From: Halococcus salsus
GTDB taxonomy: Archaea; Halobacteriota; Halobacteria; Halobacteriales; Halococcaceae
Length of the DNA: 64,000 nt
Direction of reading: 5' to 3'
Assembly (NCBI RefSeq): GCF_009900715.1
Contig: NZ_JAAAJC010000002.1
Span: 62,001-126,000 of the forward strand
Shown here: in pieces, positions 1-8,236 of the stretch
Position numbering within the stretch: the stretch's first letter is position 1
Layout: each line of letters starts with the position of its first letter
The notes under the pieces: model-generated
Seen by the model: the letters and a program-made list of their open reading frames with translations, nothing else
What the model was told of the DNA's origin: nothing
Databases searched by the model: none
Program-made: the position numbers and the translations under genes

Positions 1-331
1 ACCTTTTGCTGCGCTTCGCTCGCTAGCGCTCGCTTCGCTGGCAAAATGTGGATCAAAAGCGCGTCGGGTTCCCTCCGGTCACCCTCGCGCCCGCTCACTC
101 ACTTCGTTCGTTCACGGTACAACCACTATCGTCCCGCATCCGCAAGCCGCACCGCTGACCACCTCCGTACCGCAACCGCACCGCCGAAGCCCTCGCTCAC
201 TCCGTTCGCTCGCCCTTCATCCACCAGGGACGCAACCACCCCGCCACCGCATCCGTCCGCACCGCGACCGCACCGCCGCCGCACCGCAACCGCTGTGCCG
301 CAACGCTTTCGCCGAACCGGAAGCGAGGGGT
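1..331 (+). repeat. Dispersed intergenic element, copy A
   Basis: This stretch has no credible gene and shares ordered blocks with two other places in the window (copy B at 47290-47694 on the minus strand, copy C at 56397-56645). The blocks run: a short palindromic cluster, an A-rich TGTGGATCAAAAG-type block (46-60), a GCTCACTTCGTTCG-type block, a GTACAAYCACTA block (about 116-130), GCCGAAGCCCTCG (183-195), and an exact 20-mer CTCGCCCTTCATCCACCAGG (209-228), followed by CCGCAACC/CCGCACCG-rich sequence. Open frames crossing it are low-complexity and differ between copies, so I read it as non-coding. It ends just before the start codon at 336 and may be cut by the window edge. Confidence 0.75.
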
Positions 332-335
332 CGTC

Positions 336-1112
336 ATGAGCACCATCGACGAGAAGCGCGTCCACGCCGCGAACACGGACCCGCTGACGCTGTTCGTCGC
401 CACCGACGTCGGCCTCGTACGCGTTGCCGTCGCGGGCGAGCGCGTCGGCGAGATCGGGCTCCTCGACCGCCGACCCGCCCACGACGTGGCGACGGCCGAC
501 GAGACCATCGCCGTGGCGACCGACGAGGACGTCCTGTTCGGCGAGGACCTCGACGAGACCGGCTTCGGCCCCGCGACGGCCGTCGGGTTCTCGAACGACC
601 TCGTCGCAGCCGCCCCCGACGGCACCGTCGCGCGACGAACCGACGACGAGTGGCTCGACTGCGGCCAGCTCGAAGACGTCAGAGCCATCGACGACGACCT
701 GCTCGCCACGCCGGACGGCGTCTATCGCCTCGCCGACGACGAACTCGAATACGCGGGGCTCGACGACGTTCACGACGTCGCGGGAGGCACGCCACGCGCC
801 GCGACCGCCGATGGACTGTTCCGCCTCGGAAACGGCTGGCTCGACGAACTCGACGGCCGCTTCGGGATGGTCGCCAGTGGCCCGTCCGGAGTCGCACACG
901 CCGCCACCGAGACGGCGTTCTACGCCTTCGACGGCGAGTGGACCCGTGTCGAGGCGGTCGAACGGCGGGTCGTCGACGTCGCTCGCGGGGTTTACGCGGT
1001 CTGTGCCGACGGAACCCTCCTGACCGCCACCGACGACGGCTGGCGCGAACACCCGCTCGGCACGCCCGGCGCGCACGCGGTGGTCGCGCGCCCGGACCGA
1101 AAACCCGTTTAG
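336..1112 (+). CDS. Beta-propeller-like protein, HVO_0234-type family
   Basis: A 258-residue acidic soluble protein with no signal peptide or membrane segment. Short repeats of the type LFVATDVGLVRV, ATADETIAVATDEDVLF and ATPDGVYRLADDEL recur along its length, as in beta-propeller blades. I recognise it as the haloarchaeal family typified by HVO_0234, which sits beside PRPP synthetase in other halophiles. Here too prs follows 21 bases downstream on the same strand, so the two are probably co-transcribed. The molecular function is unknown. The ATG at 336 is the first start after the repeat element. Confidence 0.8.
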   Translation: MSTIDEKRVHAANTDPLTLFVATDVGLVRVAVAGERVGEIGLLDRRPAHDVATADETIAVATDEDVLFGEDLDETGFGPATAVGFSNDLVAAAPDGTVARRTDDEWLDCGQLEDVRAIDDDLLATPDGVYRLADDELEYAGLDDVHDVAGGTPRAATADGLFRLGNGWLDELDGRFGMVASGPSGVAHAATETAFYAFDGEWTRVEAVERRVVDVARGVYAVCADGTLLTATDDGWREHPLGTPGAHAVVARPDRKPV

Positions 1113-1133
1113 CTGCCCCGCGAAGGGGTGGAC

Positions 1134-1985
1134 ATGATCGTCAGCGCCTCCACCTCACAGTCACTCGCGAGTGCGCTCGCCGCCGAGACGGGCGAGCCGC
1201 TCGCGACGACCACCGTCGAGCGCTTCCCCGACGGCGAGTTCCAGGTCTCGGTCCCCGAGTTCGACGCCGAACGCGCCGTCGTGGTCTGTGCCACCACGAC
1301 GGCCGACGCCCACCTCGAAGCGCTCCAGCTCCAGGACGCGGTTCGCGAGGCGGGCGCGACGGAGGTCGTCACCGTGATCCCCTATCTCGGTTACGCCCGC
1401 CAGGACAAGGCGTTCGAACCCGGCCAGCCGGTCTCCGTCCGAGCCATCGCACGGGCACTGAGCACCGGCACCGACCGGGTCGTCACCGTCACTCCCCACG
1501 AGGACTCCGTCCGCGAGTTCTTCGACGTTCCCTGCACGACCGTCGACGCCGCCGGCGTCCTCGCCGACCCGCTCCCCGACCTCCGCAACCCGGTCTTCAT
1601 CGCGCCCGACGCGGGCGCGACCGACCTCGCCGCCACCGTGCAGGACGCCTACGGCGAGGGCGCGGTCGACCACTTCGAGAAGACCCGCCACAGCAGCACG
1701 GAGGTCGAACTCGAACCGCACGAGTCGGCGGTCGCCGACCGCGACGTGGTGCTCGTCGACGACATCATCGCCACCGGGTCGACGATGGCCGGCGCGGTCG
1801 CCCACCTCCAGGAGGGCGGTGTCGGCCGGGTGTTCGTGACCTGCGTGCACCCCGTGCTCGCGGGCACCGCACGGCTCCGGCTCGCACGCGCGGGCGTCGA
1901 GGCCGTCTACGGTACCGACACCGTCGAACGCGCCGAGACGACCGTCAGCGTCGCGCCCGCCGTCGCCGACGCGCTCGACGGCTGA
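1134..1985 (+). CDS. prs: Ribose-phosphate pyrophosphokinase (PRPP synthetase)
   Basis: Makes 5-phosphoribosyl-1-pyrophosphate from ribose 5-phosphate and ATP for nucleotide, histidine and tryptophan synthesis. About 283 residues, the usual length for the archaeal enzyme. The N-terminal half has the flexible-loop region FPDGEFQV; the centre has VIPYLGYARQDKAF. The PRPP-binding loop DDIIATGSTM lies near residues 208-217. An in-frame GTG lies six bases upstream at 1128, but the ATG at 1134 gives the conserved N-terminus MIVSAS and has the purine-rich GAAGGGGTGG just before it. It likely forms a unit with the upstream beta-propeller gene. Confidence 0.95.
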   Translation: MIVSASTSQSLASALAAETGEPLATTTVERFPDGEFQVSVPEFDAERAVVVCATTTADAHLEALQLQDAVREAGATEVVTVIPYLGYARQDKAFEPGQPVSVRAIARALSTGTDRVVTVTPHEDSVREFFDVPCTTVDAAGVLADPLPDLRNPVFIAPDAGATDLAATVQDAYGEGAVDHFEKTRHSSTEVELEPHESAVADRDVVLVDDIIATGSTMAGAVAHLQEGGVGRVFVTCVHPVLAGTARLRLARAGVEAVYGTDTVERAETTVSVAPAVADALDG

Positions 1986-2059
1986 CCGACGCGAACGCTA
2001 CTCGTCCCGAAACAATCCGTGGATCGGCCGGTTCGAGGTCGCTGCCCGACTTGCAGCGG

Positions 2060-3328
2060 TCAGGAACGCGAGAACGGGAGCTTGTGGTCGAGCGCGCCGG
2101 CGACGAGGTTGCGGTTCTCGCGGGCGAACTCCCAGAGGAGGGAGGCGTCCTCCCGATGGAGGAGCTTCGCCATCGCGAGGAGCTTCCCGCCGTTCGCGGC
2201 CGCGAGGGTGTCGGCGCTGAGCTGGTGGAGGTCGTGGATCAGCCGGTCGTAGCGCTCGGTCGGGGCGTGGTAGAGGAGGTGGGTCATGAAGAGACGGAGC
2301 TTGACCTTGGGCGCGACGTCGCGGTGCCAGAGGTCGGCGTAGACCCCGATCTCGTCGGCCGAGGTGTCCTTGACCCCTGTGAGACACCGGTCGGCGGTGA
2401 CCGCCGCCGCCCGTCCGGATTTCATCCCCTTGTGGATCCCCTCCCCCCAGAGCGGGTCGATCGAGGGGACGGTGTCGCCGACGGCCATGAAGTTGTCCGT
2501 ACAGAGCTTGGCCGGCGGCTGGATGTGGGCGGAGCCGCGGTGTTGTTTGCCCTCAATGCGTTCTGCGTTCGCGAACCGCGGGTCGTCGGCCAGCCAGTGT
2601 TCGAAGTAGTCGTCGATGCGGGTCGACGCCGACTGGGGGTGGTACTTCTCGTTCTGGATGTAGCAGATGCCGACCTTCGCGGTGTCCTCGCCGGTGTGGA
2701 AGATCCACGAGTAGCCGCCGGGAGCGATGTCGTGGTCGAGCCGGAGCATCATCGCGTCGCTGAGGTCGGCGTAGCCGGGGTGGTCCATCTCGACGCCCTC
2801 CATCTCCCACTCGATCCCGATCGCCTGGTACTTCCGTTCGAGCTCGCTCACGCCGAGCTGTTTGGCGAGCGGGGCGGCGGGACCGGTCGCGTCCACCACG
2901 ATGTCGGCGTAGACCTCCTCGTCGCCGTCGTACCGAACCCCGACGACCTCGCCGTCGTCCATCAGGGGTTTCGAGACGCGGGAATCGAAGCGGTAGGTCG
3001 CGCCCTGCTCGCGGCCGTCGCGAACCAGGAATCGCTTGAAGTTCGGGAAGTCGAGCACCGCACCGGGCTGTTGGAGCGTGAAGTCGTCGGTCGCCGACTC
3101 CAAGACCACGTTCTCGGTGTAGTGCATCACGGCTTCGTCCGGGATCCCGAACGAAGCCATCATCGACGGGAACGTGCCGCCGGTCGATTTGTTGCTCTGG
3201 GCCGGGAACCCGTCTTCGGCTTCGGTTTCGAGAACGAGAACGTCATAGTTTCGCAGAGCGAGATCGCGCGCACACTGCGCGCCGGCGGGACCAGCGCCGG
3301 CGACAACGACGTCGAATCGATCCGTCAT
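2060..3328 (-). CDS. Geranylgeranyl reductase family FAD enzyme (digeranylgeranylglycerophospholipid reductase type)
   Basis: A 422-residue flavoprotein that by family saturates the isoprenoid chains of archaeal membrane lipids. The N-terminus carries the FAD Rossmann motif VVAGAGPAGAQCARDLA (residues 9-25). A second flavin motif, VDATGPAAPLA, falls near residue 147, and FMAVGDTVPSIDPLWGEGI near 280-298 matches the C-terminal flavin-binding GD box. There is no transmembrane segment, consistent with a peripheral enzyme. It is monocistronic and convergent with prs. Haloarchaea carry several paralogs of this family, so the exact substrate (lipid, geranylgeranyl-PP or menaquinone side chain) is inferred. 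Confidence 0.85.
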   Translation of the reverse strand: MTDRFDVVVAGAGPAGAQCARDLALRNYDVLVLETEAEDGFPAQSNKSTGGTFPSMMASFGIPDEAVMHYTENVVLESATDDFTLQQPGAVLDFPNFKRFLVRDGREQGATYRFDSRVSKPLMDDGEVVGVRYDGDEEVYADIVVDATGPAAPLAKQLGVSELERKYQAIGIEWEMEGVEMDHPGYADLSDAMMLRLDHDIAPGGYSWIFHTGEDTAKVGICYIQNEKYHPQSASTRIDDYFEHWLADDPRFANAERIEGKQHRGSAHIQPPAKLCTDNFMAVGDTVPSIDPLWGEGIHKGMKSGRAAAVTADRCLTGVKDTSADEIGVYADLWHRDVAPKVKLRLFMTHLLYHAPTERYDRLIHDLHQLSADTLAAANGGKLLAMAKLLHREDASLLWEFARENRNLVAGALDHKLPFSRS

Positions 3329-3593
3329 ACGGGTAGGTCCGCCGGAATACTATTCAATCTTGCTAGCTGGGCTTCTCGGTGTGCCAATCATGTCCGGTCC
3401 GTGTGGGCCGATTCGGTCCGGTGGTCGGTGATATCGGTAATGATCGGGAATCGCCACTTCTTCCGATCGAACGGGCGACGAGCTGCGGATCGGCCGGTGG
3501 AGACAGCGGGATTCGGGGGAGTGACTTTCCCACACCCGAATCGACCCGTATCCGAGCGTGTCGGGGAATAGCAGAGGACGGGTCGGATCCTGT

Positions 3594-3872
3594 TCAGACC
3601 GAATGGAGGGTCGGACCGAGTACGGAGAGCAGTAGCCACACGAGGCTACAGAGGAACGCTGCGAAGATGAGGACCGCACCGAGAAATACCAGAAACGTTC
3701 CGACACTGGAACCGACGAACTCGCCAGTGAGCCACACGAACAACCCGGCAATGCCACCAACAGCGCCCTGCTTGAAGCGTGCCTGCCATTGGACAAGCCG
3801 GTCCGAGCCCCGGTCACCGCCGCTTCCCAGTAGCGTGTTGTCGGCAACGGCGGTATCGAGCTTCGGTGTCAT
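3594..3872 (-). CDS. Small two-helix membrane protein, unknown function
   Basis: A 92-residue protein starting at the ATG at 3872 (MTPKLDTAVADN). A longer frame reaches 3941, but its extra N-terminus is basic and unlike haloarchaeal proteins. Two hydrophobic segments follow an amphipathic start: one around AVGGIAGLFVWLTGEFVG and one around FLVFLGAVLIFAAFLCSLVW. It lies 92 bases downstream of the multi-pass protein at 3965-5185 in the same orientation and could share its transcript. I do not recognise the family. Confidence 0.6.
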   Translation of the reverse strand: MTPKLDTAVADNTLLGSGGDRGSDRLVQWQARFKQGAVGGIAGLFVWLTGEFVGSSVGTFLVFLGAVLIFAAFLCSLVWLLLSVLGPTLHSV

Positions 3873-3964
3873 ATCCCGATGTTTTGGGCCCGAGCATATA
3901 CGCTCGTTGACGCCGAAGTCCTTCCGGCGGACGGTCCACATCGCACGCTATCCAGTGATCAGGA

Positions 3965-5185
3965 TCAGACGACGGTTAGGCGTCGAACGGTTTGCTTCCA
4001 CTGTAGCGGTACGTAGCGTACCCAGAGCCAGTGCGCGCCCACGCCACCGAAGACGAGCAGCACCCACGAGAACATCTGCCGATGACGCACACCGGTCCCG
4101 AAATTGGCCGTTCCGAGCCCGTAGAATGTGACACCGAGAACGAAGTACGTCAGGAGGCCGATGGTCGCGACGCGGTCGCGTTTGAACGCGACCACGACAC
4201 CAGCGACGCCGGCGAACGCATAGAGAATGTTCGTTAGGCCCTCGAACATCACGGGAACGTCGAGCACCGAACCGATCTGCCACGGAAACGGTGTGAACAG
4301 GAAGTACGCGGCACCGATAGGGGCGAAGCTAATCAGATCGAGGAGGGTATCGAATCGAACGCCGCTGAGATACACCGTCCGTCCGCGTGCACGGGCATCT
4401 CTGAAGAAGTTGAAACGCCCGAGGAGGAGTTCCCTGAGAACCCAAGCACCGACACCACCAGCGACCACCGCGAGGGCTGCGACGGCCTTCCCCCACCACG
4501 TCTTCGAGTAGTAAGCGATGCAACCGGCACCGATGGCGGCGACGTACAACGGGAGATTGTACTCCCGTAACAGCGTCGCGAACGCAAGTAAGCCACCCGA
4601 GAGAACCACGAGAGCGACGGTCTCTCGCGAGCGACTGCTGGCAAACGGGACTTGACCGTGGTCACTTACGATGAGCAGCAAGCGGGCAGTGGTGGTTACG
4701 CTGAACAGGACAGCTGCCTCGCGGAGTAGCGAGCTCTGAACGAGCACGATACTCGGGTAGACCGCGAGCGGGACACCGGTCAGGAGGCCAGCCATCGGCG
4801 TCCCGAGCCGCCGTGCGATCAGGACCGCGTTGTAGACGGCGCATGCACCGAGCATCGCGATGAATATTCGGGCGAGAACGGGCCCGCCAACGGGAAGGAA
4901 CCAGAAAGGCGAGAGCACCGAGCTCCAGATCTCGTAGGTATCGGTGTATCGAGTCGCCGTCGAAAGCGTGCCGGAGAGTATCCGCTGAGCGAGTATCCCC
5001 GCCACGACGGAGAATCCGGTGGCATCGGCCTGCGAATACGGACTGATACGGAAAACGGCCAGCGGGATCGCCAGCAACCGGAGGACGAACGCGAGGCCGA
5101 AGAGCGTCCGTGGACGCGCGAGGAACTCCAAGATACTCTGGGCCGAATATGAGTGGCCCCGTGTATCAGTGAGACGAGAATTCAT
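3965..5185 (-). CDS. Multi-pass membrane protein, GT-C/PMT-like glycosyltransferase candidate
   Basis: A 406-residue integral membrane protein with roughly ten hydrophobic segments and short loops. The first extracytoplasmic loop contains acidic and aromatic residues (YSQADATGF, TRYTDTYEIW). The C-terminal part has a YFLFTPFPWQIGSV segment and a charged GTGVRHRQMF turn. This layout resembles the polyprenol-dependent GT-C transferases used for surface glycan assembly, but I cannot place a catalytic DD or DE motif with certainty. Its GC content is lower than that of neighbours, and it stands apart from any glycan cluster in view, so horizontal acquisition is possible. Confidence 0.55.
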   Translation of the reverse strand: MNSRLTDTRGHSYSAQSILEFLARPRTLFGLAFVLRLLAIPLAVFRISPYSQADATGFSVVAGILAQRILSGTLSTATRYTDTYEIWSSVLSPFWFLPVGGPVLARIFIAMLGACAVYNAVLIARRLGTPMAGLLTGVPLAVYPSIVLVQSSLLREAAVLFSVTTTARLLLIVSDHGQVPFASSRSRETVALVVLSGGLLAFATLLREYNLPLYVAAIGAGCIAYYSKTWWGKAVAALAVVAGGVGAWVLRELLLGRFNFFRDARARGRTVYLSGVRFDTLLDLISFAPIGAAYFLFTPFPWQIGSVLDVPVMFEGLTNILYAFAGVAGVVVAFKRDRVATIGLLTYFVLGVTFYGLGTANFGTGVRHRQMFSWVLLVFGGVGAHWLWVRYVPLQWKQTVRRLTVV

Positions 5186-5496
5186 TGGTGCCAGTCCTAG
5201 GTAGTATTGCTTTAATACTTTGGTACGGAACGTCGACAGTGGCCCCTTCTAGCACGGATTGAATACGGGGACTACGTTCGCAACCGATTCCGACCCCTGC
5301 CCAACCGCTGTTCTCAGTATAACCTCAGGTGCGGTTTTGCGGATGAGTCTGTGTCCAAACTACGGCCCTACGGATCGCTGATCACCGTCGTCGCACCACG
5401 TATCCAGATCGATGTCATGAGCCGTCTTTTGCCCGCTTCCGGCGGACGGTATCTCTCGCGGAGGCACCGCTTCAAGGACGATTACCGAGGGAAGAG
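5186..5496. other. Intergenic stretch without a recognisable gene
   Basis: Apart from the TATA-like box at 5208-5219 I see no gene, repeat or RNA in these 311 bases. The frames crossing it are short and lack haloarchaeal codon bias. Confidence 0.5.
5208..5219 (-). promoter_or_regulatory. TATA-like promoter of the GT-C-like gene
   Basis: Read on the minus strand this is AAGTATTAAAGC, an AT-rich box about 25-30 bases upstream of the start codon at 5185. The spacing predicts a leaderless or nearly leaderless transcript. Confidence 0.45.
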
Positions 5497-5618
5497 TGCC
5501 CGGGGTGGGCTCCGAACCCACGATCTCCGCATATCCCAGGTCCGAGGCGGCGGCCTCGGGGGAAACGCACTGTCAAACCCTATGAGTGCGGCGCTATGTC
5601 CAGCTAAGCCACCCGGGC
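5497..5618 (-). tRNA. Elongator tRNA-Met (CAU) with an intron
   Basis: The acceptor stem GCCCGGG pairs with CCCGGGC, with discriminator A at 5497. The anticodon stem CCGCA/TGCGG carries the loop CTCATA...A with anticodon CAT. Between positions 37 and 38 lies a 48-base intron (5533-5580). The junction folds as a canonical bulge-helix-bulge: CUCA (32-35) pairs with intron UGGG, leaving three-base bulges UAG and AUA with cuts after the second base of each. The mature RNA is 74 bases. An intron at this place in elongator tRNA-Met is known in haloarchaea. Confidence 0.95.
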
Positions 5619-5702
5619 TACTTCGGGGTATTCGACTCCCGGACATTAACCTTCTCATCTGGTCTCCGGCAGTCTTATGCCGAACGATCACACAGTCGTG
5701 GC

Positions 5703-7079
5703 ATGGACGTCCCGGGTATCGTCCGCGAGCGCCTCGGGGACGAGCGGCGGATGACAAGCGTGAACATCGGTGGCGAGGACCGGGTCTACGTCACGCCGCC
5801 GCGGACGCTCGTCTACCACGCCTCCGGGCTCTTCAGTCGCGAGTCGATCGACGAGTACTCCCACGACGCACGACGGTTCGACGTCTCGGCCAACCGCCGC
5901 GAGGCCACGTTCGCGTTCGAGTACGACGACGGGGTCGAGGCGTTCTCGATCCCGCGCGAGCGCATCGAGACCGTACTCCCGCCGGTGCTCGCCGGCGTGC
6001 TCCGGACCACCGGCCACATCGACGACGAGGAGTCGGTCGAGGAGAGCTATCGCTTCGGCGAGCGGACGGTCGTCGTCACCGAGGCGCAGGTGCTGACCTC
6101 GGTCGGCGAGGCGGTCTGGGACCACGACCACGACAGCTATGCCTACGAGGACGTCACCGACCTCGCGTTCGACGACGGCGACCTCGTCGTCGTGATCGAC
6201 GGCCGGTCGCGCCGGATCGAGCTCGACGACGACAGCGGGCGCGAGGCCTACGGGACGGTCGAGGCCGCGCTTCTCGCCTATCACGGCGTCGGGAGCGTCG
6301 ACAAGATCGGTCGTCGACCGCCCGAACGCTCGTCGGTCGACGAGTCACAGGCCACGGGCGGCGTTTCGCCCGCCGGGAGCCGAGACTTCGATTCGTCGGC
6401 CGATGCCGCGCCAACCGACACCGCCCCGCCGACCGAACCGGCCGAATCAGGTCCGGAGCCGCTCTCCGGACGGGCCGACGAACCGGCCGAATCCGCCGGG
6501 CCGACCGAGCCGACCGAACCAACCGATACAACCGATAGGCCGTCCGAGGACGTGGATCGACCGGCGGAAGCGGCCGACCGAGACGGTGAACCGGACGACC
6601 GGAGCGAGCCGACCGCGTCGGCGAACGACACCGACTCGGGTATCGTCTCCTCCTCACCACCGAGCTCGCCCGCACCGGGCGGCCCGACCACCGACCCGCT
6701 GATCCCGGACGCACCCGACACCGGCACGTCACGGCCCGAGGCGGGTGACGACCCGGCGAGCGCCGAGGAGACCCCGCCGGCCGCCGACCCCACAGCGGAG
6801 ACCGAGTCCACAGTGGGTAGCGAGCCCACGGCGGGTACCGACCGGGCGACGGACATCGGCTCGACGACGGATGTCGACCCCGAAACGAGCGCCGACCCCG
6901 CAGTCGATACCGGACGAGGCGGGAGCGACAGCACCGGCGATGCGCCCGACATCGGGGCCGAGCTCGACGCGCTGCGCGAACGCGTCGACCGCCAGAGTCA
7001 GCTCCTCGAACGGAACCGGGAGCTCCTCGAACGCCTCGTCGAGACCCGGGAATCGAAGCGCGTCAGCGACGACCGGTGA
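5703..7079 (+). CDS. Haloarchaeal DUF7115-like protein with disordered linker and coiled coil
   Basis: A 458-residue protein in three parts. Residues 1-200 are a globular domain rich in short beta strands (for example RVYVTPPRTLVYHASGL and FGERTVVVTEAQVL). Residues 205-415 are a long Pro/Thr/Ser/Asp/Glu-rich linker with PTEP-type repeats, surely disordered. The last 40 residues form a charged amphipathic helix (LDALRERVDRQSQLLERN) that should be a coiled coil. I associate the N-terminal domain with the haloarchaeal DUF7115 family from memory, so the name is tentative. ATG 5703 lies about 25 bases after a TCTTATGCC box, fitting a leaderless start. Its 3' end overlaps the opposing gene by 17 bases. 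Confidence 0.75.
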   Translation: MDVPGIVRERLGDERRMTSVNIGGEDRVYVTPPRTLVYHASGLFSRESIDEYSHDARRFDVSANRREATFAFEYDDGVEAFSIPRERIETVLPPVLAGVLRTTGHIDDEESVEESYRFGERTVVVTEAQVLTSVGEAVWDHDHDSYAYEDVTDLAFDDGDLVVVIDGRSRRIELDDDSGREAYGTVEAALLAYHGVGSVDKIGRRPPERSSVDESQATGGVSPAGSRDFDSSADAAPTDTAPPTEPAESGPEPLSGRADEPAESAGPTEPTEPTDTTDRPSEDVDRPAEAADRDGEPDDRSEPTASANDTDSGIVSSSPPSSPAPGGPTTDPLIPDAPDTGTSRPEAGDDPASAEETPPAADPTAETESTVGSEPTAGTDRATDIGSTTDVDPETSADPAVDTGRGGSDSTGDAPDIGAELDALRERVDRQSQLLERNRELLERLVETRESKRVSDDR

Positions 7080-7419
7080 CTTTCTCGATACACGACGACC
7101 CGAAGGGACCGAGCTCGCCGTTGTCGAACCGGATGAAGTGACCCGTCGAGAGCGACGCGCCGCATCGCCGGCAGGTGAACTCGCCCTCCCGAACCACGAC
7201 GTCGCTCCCGAAGCTGACGTACTCGCCCGAGCGAACCCGGAGGATCCCGTCCTCGCGGTCGATGACGCCACGCTTTTCGGCCTCGTCGAGGATCGTGCGG
7301 GTGGTTCGGGGCTCGCTGGTCACGGTTTCGAGCCGGTCGAGTGCCGTCGCGAGGTCGAGCTGTCCGTCCTCGAGGTTCGCGAGGAGCTCGACACCGAGTT
7401 CGACCGTCTCGTCGCTCAC
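7063..7419 (-). CDS. DUF5830-like MarR/HTH-type protein with zinc ribbon
   Basis: A 118-residue protein. The N-terminal 60 residues look like a winged helix (DLATALDRLETVTSEP, TTRTILDEAEKRGVI). The C-terminal half has CRRCG and, after a spacer, SSCIEKV, a probable partial zinc site with the motif GHFIRFDNGELGPFGSSC. I associate it with the haloarchaeal DUF5830 family; the function is unknown and a DNA-binding role is inferred. It converges with the coiled-coil protein gene and overlaps it tail to tail. Confidence 0.75.
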   Translation of the reverse strand: MSDETVELGVELLANLEDGQLDLATALDRLETVTSEPRTTRTILDEAEKRGVIDREDGILRVRSGEYVSFGSDVVVREGEFTCRRCGASLSTGHFIRFDNGELGPFGSSCIEKVTGRR

Positions 7420-7483
7420 GCCGGCGTTCGGCCGTCGGCGAGCCTAAACGTTGCGCGATCGGGTCGCGGGCGGCACCGAGCGC

Positions 7484-8236
7484 TCACTCGACGGATTCGG
7501 TGGGCTCCGGGAGGTCGCCCGGCAGGAACCCCGCGTCGAGTCCCGAGACCCGACAGAGGTCCCAGAGCGTCGCGAGGTTGCTCGTCACCGTCGGCACCTC
7601 GGTGAGCTCGTCGACCGCCGCGAGCGTCGGGTAGTTCGTACAGGAGACGAACAGCGCGTCGACCGCCCCAGGCGATCCCTCAACGGCATCGAGCAGCGCA
7701 GTCGCCTGTTCGAGCGCGTCCCGCGGCGTGAGACGCCCGATGTCGGTGTTGCGCTCGATCCCGCGTCCGTCGAGCGCCACCACGTCGTAGCCGGCGTCGG
7801 TGAGGTACTCACGCTCGCGGTCGTTCAGTTCGGCGACGTAGGGCGTCGCCACGGCGATCCGGGTCGCATCCAGCGCGTCGAGCAGCCGCTGGACCGACAG
7901 CGCCGTCGCCACGGCGGGCGCGTCGGTGACCTCGGCGAGGTCGGCTTCGAGTTCCGCGTCGAAGCCGTGGCCGTGGAGGAGGCTCCCGGTGGTGCAGGCG
8001 TAGGCGACCGCGTCGACCTCGGCGTGGGCGAGCCGCTCCGCAGCCGCGACGGCGTCGGCCGCCATCGCGTCGAGCGCCTCGACCGTCACGTCCACGAGCC
8101 CCATCCGCGCGGCGTGAATCGACGTCGCGGCCGGCGTCCACACGGCGAACTCGGGTTCCACGGTTGTATTCGAGGAGGGGACGACGACCCCGAGTCGTAA
8201 TCGGTCGCCGTCGGCGGTCGGGTCGGGAGGGGTCAC
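7484..8236 (-). CDS. Asp/Glu racemase superfamily enzyme (maleate isomerase / arylmalonate decarboxylase / hydantoin racemase type)
   Basis: A 250-residue cytoplasmic enzyme with the two-cysteine active site of the Asp/Glu racemase fold. The N-terminal motif VVPSSNTTVEPEF (residues 18-30) is typical of maleate cis-trans isomerase and arylmalonate decarboxylase. The first catalytic cysteine sits in AYACTTGS (near residue 80) and the second in FVSCTNYPT (near 197). It is the last gene of a four-gene unit: its GTG start overlaps the TGA of hyuB in GTGA. In that setting a role in racemising or isomerising the amide substrate or product is plausible, but the substrate cannot be read from sequence. 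Confidence 0.85.
   Translation of the reverse strand: MTPPDPTADGDRLRLGVVVPSSNTTVEPEFAVWTPAATSIHAARMGLVDVTVEALDAMAADAVAAAERLAHAEVDAVAYACTTGSLLHGHGFDAELEADLAEVTDAPAVATALSVQRLLDALDATRIAVATPYVAELNDREREYLTDAGYDVVALDGRGIERNTDIGRLTPRDALEQATALLDAVEGSPGAVDALFVSCTNYPTLAAVDELTEVPTVTSNLATLWDLCRVSGLDAGFLPGDLPEPTESVE

Noticed and set aside
126-1076. Minus-strand frame of 316 codons containing LVDEGRA
   Set aside because: It is antisense to the beta-propeller gene, and its end is encoded by the dispersed element; the corresponding frames in copies B and C differ.
650-3571. A 973-codon plus-strand frame
   Set aside because: It runs antisense to the lipid reductase and across prs in a wrong frame, with Arg-rich composition. 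The real genes there have clear motifs.
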